Positions 14,299-20,506 of a stretch of DNA of 20,506 nt are shown one piece after another (position 1 is the first letter of the stretch; each line of letters opens with the position of its first letter). Origin of the DNA: CAYHBO01 sp964354855. GTDB taxonomy: Bacteria; Babelota; Babeliae; Babelales; RVW-14. Location: positions 1 to 20,506 of the forward strand of contig CAYHBO010000027.1 of assembly GCA_964354855.1 (NCBI GenBank), in the 5' to 3' direction. The position numbers and the translations under genes are program-made. The notes below the pieces were generated by a model. That model did not search any database. It was not told the DNA's origin and was given only the letters and a program-made list of their open reading frames with translations.

Positions 14299-15105
14299 AT
14301 GCAATTCAAGAATGCTTTCTTATGGGTTATGATTACTGCGTTAACTTCTTTTAGTCCAAGTTTTTGTATGGAGCCATCAGCTCAGCTTCAATATTTGGAG
14401 ACTTGTTTGTTGGGTTCAGCAAAAGACCCACTTGCATCGCCTGGGTTATCAAGTGATGCTTCGGGTCGGTCACGAGTACCATCGTTAGCACCTGATGACT
14501 CCCCTCAAAAACTAGTTCATCAAGACCCAGTTCTTCCTAAACTTAGAAATAGAGTTCCCGTTTACTTCCCGTTCACTCATGTCCTTGATTCAAGAGAAAA
14601 TTTTGAGATATATGTTAGAACTTCTCTCCCTCAGGTATGTAATGAACGGTTCCGCCAGATGTATCAAGATTTTCATGCAGCACCAACTGAAGAGATTGCC
14701 ATAATTGAGTTGGGCAGCAAAAGACAAATTAATACCCCAGATGCTCATGGTTGGACCCGTTTACATTATCTTGTGTTAACAAATGAGTTATCAGAGCAAG
14801 AACGTACTTTTTTAGTACGAGAACTATTAAATTCAGGAGCTAACCCTAACATTGGCGATAAACTTGGTATAACGCCGCTTCATTTGGCCGTGTATAGTTG
14901 TAATGTTGAGTTGGTTAAGCTACTTTGTCTTCCTAATTTCTTGCGAGATCGAGAACGATTTTTGCGAGATAAACGTGCTTTGTTACAGCCTGATAATCGA
15001 GCTTTGTTGATAAAAGATAAAGAGGGATTAACGCCTCTCCATTGGGCGGTTTTCTTAGAGTATGAAGAATTAACCATTCCTCTCGAGTATTACAACCTAA
15101 ACTAG
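14299..15105 (+). CDS. secreted ankyrin-repeat protein, first of a tandem pair
   Basis: The 268-residue protein begins with a signal peptide (about 1-23, ending SFSPSFC-M). A Ser/Pro-rich linker (about 40-75) leads to a unique segment and then ankyrin repeats: about 148-182 (D-A-H-G-W-T-R-L-H-Y ... L-L-N-S-G-A-N-P-N), 188-213 (K-L-G-I-T-P-L-H-L-A-V) and a last partial unit from 241 (K-E-G-L-T-P-L-H-W-A-V). An Arg-rich insert with a repeated R-A-L-L or R-E-R-F-L pattern lies between repeats 2 and 3. It is paralogous to the next gene over the ankyrin region. The third repeat is cut short; another frame from 15081 reads PKLVDILSDL and could be the lost end, so a late frameshift is possible. GAGGG lies 5 nt before the ATG. 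It probably binds a protein outside the cell or in a host. Confidence 0.82.
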   Translation: MQFKNAFLWVMITALTSFSPSFCMEPSAQLQYLETCLLGSAKDPLASPGLSSDASGRSRVPSLAPDDSPQKLVHQDPVLPKLRNRVPVYFPFTHVLDSRENFEIYVRTSLPQVCNERFRQMYQDFHAAPTEEIAIIELGSKRQINTPDAHGWTRLHYLVLTNELSEQERTFLVRELLNSGANPNIGDKLGITPLHLAVYSCNVELVKLLCLPNFLRDRERFLRDKRALLQPDNRALLIKDKEGLTPLHWAVFLEYEELTIPLEYYNLN

Positions 15106-15122
15106 TTGATATTTTAAGTGAT

Positions 15123-15151
15123 TTGACAACATAAACGTTTCTGCATACCAT
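15123..15151 (+). promoter_or_regulatory. promoter of the second tandem ankyrin gene
   Basis: Perfect TTGACA (15123-15128), 17-bp spacer, TACCAT (15146-15151). It is alike in sequence and spacing to the promoter at 14218, so each gene of the pair seems to be transcribed on its own. Confidence 0.65.
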
Positions 15152-15198
15152 CGGTATTCCTAAGTTAATTAGTACATTTTTAATCAAAAGAGGTTTTT

Positions 15199-16182
15199 AT
15201 GAAATTACAAAGAATTGTTCTTTTCGGCCTAGTGCTTTCACTAGCGTCGTTTGAAGTTAGTTTTGCAATGAGACGCAGCCCTGAACGAGGCGGAGGCCAA
15301 CCTGCACAACAACCTGGTGGACGTGCACCGAGTCCTGAAGGTAGGAAGCGTGGGAGAAGTCCTGATGCTAGACCTGGGCAAAGCTTTGTAGCTCCAACAC
15401 AGAATTTTGGTGGCGGCCGAAGAAGTCCTGAGCATAGACCTGCTACAAATTATGTTCCACCTGTACCGAATTATGGAAGAGCTAGAAGTCCTGAACACAA
15501 TGCGCATAGTTCTCGACCAAGCTATACTCATCCGGTAACTTACCAACAACCAGCTTATAGACCTCCAGTAACTTACTATGAATCATCAGTGCATGTTGTT
15601 CATAGACCTAATCGTTTAGTTGATAATGAGCCATCAGTTGTTTTTGTTGATCGGTCGTCTCCATTCATTGATGTTCGCTTTCTTGGTTCTGATTTTGTTG
15701 TTAGATCTTTGCCTAACCCAAGACGTGGTATAGCGGCATATGCTCGTGCAGTCATGGATCAACGGTTTGAAATGAGACTAAGTGAATTACCAGAGGTTCA
15801 ACAAGCATTATTGGGTCTTAACTCAAGAACCGTTGGAAGGTTTGGTTTTTCTGAGTTTACAAGAGCAGCCCTTAATGAACAAGGTCCAGATGGGCGTACT
15901 GCTCTACATAGAGCAGTATTGATGCCTGGCTTGACCGAAGGCCAACGTGAACGTCTCGTTGCAGCGTTAATCGATGAAGGCGCAGATCCTATGATTCGCG
16001 ATGTTTTTGATTTAACACCGGTACATTATGCTATTGCAAAAAATTATCGTCTTGTAGTTCTTTTGTTGCAGCAGCGCTTAGGAGACAGATTTTATACAAT
16101 TTCATGTCATGGTAGTGAGTTACAAGATTTCGCTGTTGGATTAGGTCTTACCGCTGGGTTACTAGCGTTGTTTACAAGATAA
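15199..16182 (+). CDS. secreted Arg-Ser-Pro-rich ankyrin protein, second of a tandem pair
   Basis: A 327-residue protein with a signal peptide (1-23, cleavage likely after SFA). Residues 24-130 are low-complexity, rich in Arg, Pro, Gly, Ser, Tyr, with five S-P-(E/D) motifs in basic context near S27, S45, S54, S76 and S97 (for example R-R-S-P-E and A-R-S-P-E-H). Residues about 228-295 carry two ankyrin repeats (D-G-R-T-A-L-H-R-A-V ... G-A-D-P; F-D-L-T-P-V-H-Y-A-I-A) aligned with those of the preceding gene. The end (FAVGLGLTAGLLALFTR) could be a membrane anchor. The ribosome binding site AAGAGG with 6-nt spacing resembles that of the first gene. Basic R-S-P repeats are like substrates of proline-directed eukaryotic kinases, which would fit a host-exposed protein; this is inference. 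Confidence 0.82.
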   Translation: MKLQRIVLFGLVLSLASFEVSFAMRRSPERGGGQPAQQPGGRAPSPEGRKRGRSPDARPGQSFVAPTQNFGGGRRSPEHRPATNYVPPVPNYGRARSPEHNAHSSRPSYTHPVTYQQPAYRPPVTYYESSVHVVHRPNRLVDNEPSVVFVDRSSPFIDVRFLGSDFVVRSLPNPRRGIAAYARAVMDQRFEMRLSELPEVQQALLGLNSRTVGRFGFSEFTRAALNEQGPDGRTALHRAVLMPGLTEGQRERLVAALIDEGADPMIRDVFDLTPVHYAIAKNYRLVVLLLQQRLGDRFYTISCHGSELQDFAVGLGLTAGLLALFTR

Positions 16183-16207
16183 TTTCTTACGGTTCACTAA
16201 ATTTTAT

Positions 16208-16247
16208 AGGTCCGGCAATCTTTAAAGCTTGCCGGACCTTCTTTTTT
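16208..16247 (+). terminator. rho-independent terminator after the ankyrin pair
   Basis: AGGTCCGGCAA (16208-16218) and TTGCCGGACCT (16229-16239) form an 11-bp perfect GC-rich stem, the loop itself holds CTTTAAAG, and TCTTTTTT follows. Classical shape for the plus strand, about 25 nt after the stop codon. Confidence 0.93.
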
Positions 16248-16326
16248 GACGTAAGAACTCTTGAAATTATCTCGTCGCGAATGCGCATAGGTACCAACTT
16301 AAGTGGATAATAACTACTACTTTGAC

Positions 16327-16513
16327 ACGTCATCCTCGCGAATGCGGGGATCCATGACTTCTTCTTAAGAATTGTTATAAACAAAGTAGGCTGGATACCT
16401 GCCTACGCAGGTATGACGTGTATAAGAATAAGAATCGTTAATAAACATATAAAATTAAGAGCAGAATTTTTTGAACAAGAAGACCTGGATCCCCGCGTTC
16501 GCGAGGATGACGT
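16327..16513. repeat. composite palindromic REP/MITE-like element, copy B
   Basis: Three half-elements. The left arm (16327-16363, ACGTCATCCTCGCGAA...) and the far right arm (16477-16513) are reverse complements at about 34 of 37 positions. Between them a third, inverted half (16388-16419) of a variant type has its own perfect stem ATACCTGC/GCAGGTAT and ends in ATGACGT. All three share the GTCAT foot and a GGAT core with copy A. The gap 16183-16525 holds otherwise only the terminator; a short CGTCGCGAATGCGCAT near 16273 may be a decayed half. The element ends 12 bp before the ddl stop and may help end that transcript. Confidence 0.85.
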
Positions 16514-16525
16514 GTCTGAACGTAC

Positions 16526-18769
16526 TTATACGGTTTGAACATCCTGAACAGGTACAACCTCTTTATGTTGATGTTGTGCAAAGCCCAGCGTAATGAAAGT
16601 ATCCAAAAGCTCCATAGGCTTGATGCCAACTTCAGCAGCTTGATGGAAGAGACACGTTGCCGGTGTTAATGCTGGAACTGTATTGAATTCAAGAAGAACG
16701 ACGCGCTCTTTACCAGTAGGACTAACGGTAGAATCTTGGTAAAAGCAGTCGATGCGTGAGTACCCGTTGCAACCAATGGTTTTGTATGCACGAGTTACGG
16801 TGTCTTGTACTAATTTGATGCTTACTTCTGGAAGTGGAGCTGGGGTAATATTGTGACCAGCGCCCGGTAAAAATTTTTCTTCAATGGATAAAATATCTGC
16901 CGCTGTTACTGCCTGTGATGGTGGTAATGCGGTTATTTCGTTGCCATTACCAACAACTCCGACGGTGAGTTCCATGCCATGAATGAGTTCTTCAACCAAA
17001 GCTCCGCGCTTGCTGTGAGCGAACATGTCATTGATGTAGGTGACGAGATCTTTGATGGTACGGGCTTTGTGCACAAACATGCTGCAGCCATCATCATGGG
17101 GCTTAACAATTAAGGGTAATGGAATTTTTTGGGTAATTTGTTTTGCATGTTGTTCTTGTTGTTCTGTTGATAGCTTTGACCAAGTAGTAGCTTGGATAAG
17201 TTCTGATTTTGGTACATCAAAGCCGTTAATCGCGAGAAAATTATTAGTTTTGTATTTGTCCATGCACAATGCCGATGCTAAAACTCCAGGGCCGTTGTAC
17301 GGCATCTTGAGCATTTCAAGCATCCCTTGAACGGTTCCGTTCTCGCCATTGCCGCCATGCAACCCGATAAAAATAAAATCAAATTTGTTTGGCAGATCGG
17401 ACCATTGAACTTGAATATCTTCAGTTACCAGGTCATTTATAAGTTTTGTGCTGTTTTGGATGAGTAGACGTTGTGAGAGGGAAAATAGATGCATGTTATC
17501 GTTTACGAACAGTGGCGTGACGGTATATTTTTCAGGAGAAAGTTTATAACAAACGTTTCTGCCGGATTCCAAAGAGATTTCTCGTTCGTTAGAGTTGCCG
17601 CCAAGCAGGACGCCAATACGAATTTTTTCAGCTGATCGATGTGAGGTTGATTGGTGATGCATAGAGGTTTCTCCAAAAAAGTTTTGCCATAAGCCGTACT
17701 GGCGAAGTTCTTGTTCGATAAGGTAGTTAATGAGTTGTGCGTGTCCCATACCGACTTCAGCTGCTTGGTGAAATAAAAACGTAGATGGAGCCATACCGGT
17801 TAAGCTGTTTGGATCAATGATGTACGGGATGCCTTCAGGAGTAAGAATGCCATCGATACGGCCAATTGTTCTAAAATGTAAGATGTCAGAAACGCGAACG
17901 CAGGCATCGGTAATCGCTTGTACATTTTCAGCAGTACAGCGAGCGGGAGTAATTTTTAAGGCACGTCCAGGCATATATTTTTGATCATAATCAAAGAAAT
18001 CTGAGCCGGGTTCAAGTCCGACTTCTGTAAGTGGTAATGTTTTCCAAGATAAGTCAGATTGTTGTAGGGTGACACAGACAAATTCCATACCGATAATTTT
18101 TTGTTCGATTAACACATCTTGATGAAAGTGAGCGTCAGCTTTGCCTGCCGTATAGGTTGCTTGAAGCAGCTTTTCTGGATCAGTTACGATAGAAATTCCG
18201 TAACTTGAGCCTTCATGCGATGGCTTAACGATAACGGGAAATGGGATGTTGGCTGTTTTTAAGAGTTCAATAAGCTGAGTATTTGTAATGGTGTCTAACT
18301 CTCCTGCGTTTACCGTGATCCCCGGTGGAACCATGATGCCGGCCGCTTTGAGCATCGGTTTATGAAAACTTTTTTCCATGCCCAAGGCGCTGCCAAAAAC
18401 TTTGGTTCCTAAGTAAGGGATGTTAAGGAGTTCAAGCACGCCTTGTAAAATGCCATCTTCGCCATAACGGCCATGAACAGCGATGTACATGAAATCGATA
18501 TGCTTTGGTAAGTTGTCTAGGGTAATGAGTTTTGCTTCTGTGGTAAGACGGCTTTCAAAGTCAGTAATCTTGCCGCGGTGTAAAAAATGCCATGGTAAAT
18601 GATAGATGGCGCCTGTTTCAGTTTGAAACAAAGGAATGACTCCATACCTGCTTACATTAAGATGGTCACAGATGGTTCTTCCGGAGTTGAATGATACTTC
18701 CCGTTCAATGTTCATGCCGCCCATGAACACGCCTACACGAATTTTTGCTTGCTCGACGCGCGTTGCCAA
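16526..18769 (-). CDS. ddl: tandem double D-alanine--D-alanine ligase-like protein
   Basis: Two ligase-like units are fused in one 747-residue chain: about 9-360 and 381-735, joined by a His/Ser-rich linker. A normal Ddl has about 300-360 residues and joins two D-Ala with ATP for peptidoglycan. Unit 1 keeps G-G-x-x-x-E-R-E-V-S (E22), the E-G-S-S loop (S188), the D-Y-x-x-K-Y element (Y265) and R-I-D (D306), but the metal-site E-x-N-T reads D319-P-N321-S. Unit 2 keeps E-R-E-I-S (E395), R-I-D (D674) and E694-F-N696-T, but the E-G-S-S loop reads D-G-C-S (560-563) and the K-Y of the omega element is K632-F633. Each half thus lacks different canonical residues. Both end in L-F-H-Q-A-A-E-V-G. The start is a TTG at 18769; the first Met would cut the first strand, and a strong promoter lies 40 nt upstream. 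Unit 2 could be regulatory or use another substrate. Confidence 0.9.
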   Translation of the reverse strand: MATRVEQAKIRVGVFMGGMNIEREVSFNSGRTICDHLNVSRYGVIPLFQTETGAIYHLPWHFLHRGKITDFESRLTTEAKLITLDNLPKHIDFMYIAVHGRYGEDGILQGVLELLNIPYLGTKVFGSALGMEKSFHKPMLKAAGIMVPPGITVNAGELDTITNTQLIELLKTANIPFPVIVKPSHEGSSYGISIVTDPEKLLQATYTAGKADAHFHQDVLIEQKIIGMEFVCVTLQQSDLSWKTLPLTEVGLEPGSDFFDYDQKYMPGRALKITPARCTAENVQAITDACVRVSDILHFRTIGRIDGILTPEGIPYIIDPNSLTGMAPSTFLFHQAAEVGMGHAQLINYLIEQELRQYGLWQNFFGETSMHHQSTSHRSAEKIRIGVLLGGNSNEREISLESGRNVCYKLSPEKYTVTPLFVNDNMHLFSLSQRLLIQNSTKLINDLVTEDIQVQWSDLPNKFDFIFIGLHGGNGENGTVQGMLEMLKMPYNGPGVLASALCMDKYKTNNFLAINGFDVPKSELIQATTWSKLSTEQQEQHAKQITQKIPLPLIVKPHDDGCSMFVHKARTIKDLVTYINDMFAHSKRGALVEELIHGMELTVGVVGNGNEITALPPSQAVTAADILSIEEKFLPGAGHNITPAPLPEVSIKLVQDTVTRAYKTIGCNGYSRIDCFYQDSTVSPTGKERVVLLEFNTVPALTPATCLFHQAAEVGIKPMELLDTFITLGFAQHQHKEVVPVQDVQTV

Positions 18770-18808
18770 AGTTTTTCCACAAAAGTTTAATGATGATGAT
18801 AAAGAAAA

Positions 18809-18817
18809 ATTATAGCA
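18809..18817 (-). promoter_or_regulatory. extended -10 promoter of the double ddl gene
   Basis: On the minus strand TGCTATAAT (18817-18809), a perfect extended -10. No good -35 box is seen, as is common with extended -10 promoters. Transcription would begin near 18802, about 33 nt before the TTG start, which supports that start and makes ddl independent of the upstream ankyrin gene. Confidence 0.65.
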
Positions 18818-18834
18818 GGAGATTGGTCATAAAA

Positions 18835-20112
18835 CTAGGATAAAACTATATCAAAATGATCTTCGCAGCGTTTTAGGTAGATTGGAGGTAAGCTTGATAT
18901 TGGAACGAGTACTCGATCTTCGTTGTAATAGCCTCGCCAGTACCCATAACACTGGGTTACTTCGTCAAAGAACCATAAAAGATTTGGAAGATGAGTGAAT
19001 TTTTGAAGTGGCGGATGGGCTCTCTGTTGGAAATGAAGATTTCTTCTTTGATTTTGATTTTGATCTTGATTTTGGATATTGAGGTAATGCCAAAGGGTGC
19101 CATTACTTGTAAGATAAACTATGGTGCCTTTTGCCTGGATGGTTTTTAATGGCATGTAAAAAGCATATAATCGATTGGGGTCGGTTAATTCTGGAACCAT
19201 AGGGACTACTGCTTCTGCTGTTCTCCATGGTATTGAGTAGGGATTATGTATGGTTCGTTGTTCTGGATCAGCTACAGGTTCTTGATGGGACGGCCTTGCT
19301 GTCGCCCCTTCTGTAATGGCCATTGGAGCAGTTGGAGGTTGATGAAGATGTGGCTTAACTTCATCAGGGATTTCAAGATTATGGTTTATATAAAAACTAT
19401 GGATTGCTTCTTGTAGCTTGTTTAGTTCTTCTGTTCTGTGTGTTGGTGAGCGACGTGTTCGCATAGGTTGGCTTAGTTTAATAAATACTTTGCTGATGAG
19501 TAATACGCCTGCTTGTGGTTTATCGAAGTAATCGATAAGACTTATGTGTCCTGAATTTTTTATGATAATTAAGAGATATTGTGCAATGACATTCATACCT
19601 CGTAGCGCAGCTAAATGACACATGTCTTCGCCGCTATGATTCATGCTGAATAAGTCATCATATATTATTTTTTTTGTAGCCGATGATATTTCAGTCTTTC
19701 TTAGTTGCTCTACAAATTGTTCGAGTGCAAATATTAAGAACACGGTAATTTTCTGGTAATCTTGATCCTCTGATGCATAGGCTATGCGTAGTAATGCTAT
19801 GAGATGATGGTTCTGGAAGTGATCGCTGGAACTTGTCCATTCTTCAAGGGCTAAATTATCGAAGGTATCTTTAAAAAAGATTTGAAGTCTATTATCTTCT
19901 CTTAGAAGTTTTTTAATTTGATCAAGATTGTGAGCTTTAAAAATTTCAGGAAAATCAAAATTTTGACGGGTAAGTGTATCGATAATTTTGTTAAATCGTT
20001 GATGCAAAGGGAGATAGTTTGCTTCTTTGTGCATGCCATCAAGTTGTTTGCTTATGCTAATAAAAAATAAGTTTATGAAAAGTGTGTAGGTTAATAATTT
20101 TTTCATGATCAT
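18835..20112 (-). CDS. secreted ankyrin-like protein with Gln/Asn repeat
   Basis: A 425-residue protein of unknown function. The N-terminus MKKLLTYTLFINLFFISIS is a signal peptide. Residues about 30-155 are helical; near 158-182 an ankyrin-type unit is visible (N-H-S-G-E-D-M-C-H-L-A-A-L-R-G ... A-Q-Y-L-L). A Pro-rich stretch follows (about 255-300), then a Gln/Asn repeat near 345-356, then an aromatic-rich end (L-W-F-F-D-E, Y-G-Y-W-R-G-Y-Y) that could be a separate small fold. The first ATG at 20112 has GGAA 5 nt upstream; ATG at 20106 is a possible alternative. It starts 2 nt after the preceding gene ends, so the two are coupled. The G-E-D-x-x-H-x-A-A motif is shared with that gene, which points to paralogy. 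Confidence 0.75.
   Translation of the reverse strand: MIMKKLLTYTLFINLFFISISKQLDGMHKEANYLPLHQRFNKIIDTLTRQNFDFPEIFKAHNLDQIKKLLREDNRLQIFFKDTFDNLALEEWTSSSDHFQNHHLIALLRIAYASEDQDYQKITVFLIFALEQFVEQLRKTEISSATKKIIYDDLFSMNHSGEDMCHLAALRGMNVIAQYLLIIIKNSGHISLIDYFDKPQAGVLLISKVFIKLSQPMRTRRSPTHRTEELNKLQEAIHSFYINHNLEIPDEVKPHLHQPPTAPMAITEGATARPSHQEPVADPEQRTIHNPYSIPWRTAEAVVPMVPELTDPNRLYAFYMPLKTIQAKGTIVYLTSNGTLWHYLNIQNQDQNQNQRRNLHFQQRAHPPLQKFTHLPNLLWFFDEVTQCYGYWRGYYNEDRVLVPISSLPPIYLKRCEDHFDIVLS
19048..19075 (-). repeat. hexamer repeat encoding Gln-Asn/Asp dipeptides
   Basis: On the plus strand TTTGAT is repeated about four times with one change (TTTGATTTTGATTTTGATCT...). On the coding strand it makes N-Q-D-Q-N-Q-N-Q. 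A short in-frame microsatellite inside the ankyrin-like gene. Confidence 0.65.
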
Positions 20113-20114
20113 GG

Positions 20115-20506
20115 TTATTCCATTGGGATAGGTTTTTTACATTTATTTTCAAAAAATTTTTGGAGGGCTTTTTGCTCAGCTTGTAACGATTCTTTGGAGC
20201 GTTTTGTTGTAATTCCTGTAGCTGCAGGATCGGCATTTATTTTTTCAGTAAGCGTCTTGTATTTTTGATAAGCGAAAAAATACTCACGGAAACCTGCTCG
20301 ATTATTTACATATTTTTTAATAGCGATGAGCCTTTGTGTTGTGCTGTTTATAAAGCGTTTTGCTGCATGGTGAATGATATCTTCTCCTTCGGAGTCTGGC
20401 TCCCAGAGAACGCTATTATGATTGAGCATTTCTGGATAATGTTCTACAAGATAGTCGATGCTGAAGTTTACAAAAGTGATGATTTGTGCGTATTCAGTAT
20501 CATCTA
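20115..20506 (-). CDS. C-terminal part of an ankyrin-type protein, 5' end outside window
   Basis: The frame is open from the right edge of the window to the TAA at 20115; the ATG at 20429 is internal (the preceding codons read ...FVNFSIDYLVEHYPE), so the real start lies beyond the window. The visible 130 residues contain S-E-G-E-D-I-I-H-H-A-A-K-R-F, like the G-E-D-M-C-H-L-A-A motif of the next gene, so this is probably another ankyrin-type unit and a paralogue. The C-terminus is basic and Lys-rich, perhaps coiled coil (KESLQAEQKALQKFFENK). It is followed after 2 nt by the next gene, so the two form an operon. Function unknown. Confidence 0.7.
   Translation of the reverse strand, partial: DDTEYAQIITFVNFSIDYLVEHYPEMLNHNSVLWEPDSEGEDIIHHAAKRFINSTTQRLIAIKKYVNNRAGFREYFFAYQKYKTLTEKINADPAATGITTKRSKESLQAEQKALQKFFENKCKKPIPME

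Noticed and set aside
14073..14304. Open frames running through the palindromic element on both strands
   Set aside because: They arise from the repeat symmetry; the translated ends are REP sequence, not protein-like.
16327..16513. CRISPR array or insertion sequence
   Set aside because: Repeats are inverted, imperfect and irregularly spaced, with no transposase frame.

Overview
The window looks like a piece of the chromosome of an AT-rich bacterium that lives in or on eukaryotic (probably protist) cells. Core genes (smpB, birA, clpB, priA, a ddl-type ligase) alternate with many secreted proteins of eukaryote-like or unknown type: tectonin repeats, ankyrin repeats, a RING-H2-like zinc domain, an Arg-Ser-Pro-rich protein and a lysine/alanine histone-like protein. 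This mix, with small paralogous secreted families, fits Candidatus Dependentiae (TM6/Babeliae) best in my judgement. That placement is an inference from gene content; Chlamydiae-like or other protist symbionts are not excluded.

Layout. 1-836: 3' end of a Pro-Ala/tectonin beta-propeller gene that enters from outside the window; it faces a secreted protein of unknown function (918-1634, minus) across a shared hairpin terminator. 1678-4416: an apparent operon with promoter, a DUF2062 membrane protein, smpB, birA and a membrane protein with an acidic tail, closed by a hairpin. 4429-7745: two members of an unknown secreted family on the minus strand, one frameshifted and one intact, flanking a plus-strand secreted ankyrin protein; a 16-bp inverted repeat with both -35 boxes lies between the divergent starts. 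7851-10462: clpB and a bidirectional terminator. 10551-11148: a histone H1-like gene and a doubtful small ORF (minus). 11173-13254: priA with a strong extended -10 promoter. 13251-13955: a secreted RING-H2-like protein (minus) whose stop overlaps that of priA. 14079-16247: a palindromic repeat, then two tandem paralogous ankyrin genes with matching promoters, then a terminator. 16327-16513: a composite of the same palindromic repeat family. 16526-18817: a tandem fusion of two D-Ala-D-Ala ligase-like units with its own promoter. 18835-20506: two coupled, secreted ankyrin-type genes (minus), the upstream one running off the window.

How it fits together. The housekeeping genes serve ribosome rescue, protein biotinylation, disaggregation, replication restart and cell-wall dipeptide synthesis. 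Most other genes begin with a signal peptide and carry protein-binding or repeat modules, so they are candidate host-interaction factors. The most unusual items are the double Ddl, whose halves have lost different active-site residues, the secreted RING-H2 pattern, the unknown secreted VDWSVAKFM family with one broken copy, and the ankyrin pair duplicated with its promoter. No CRISPR array, tRNA, rRNA, transposase or integrase was seen.
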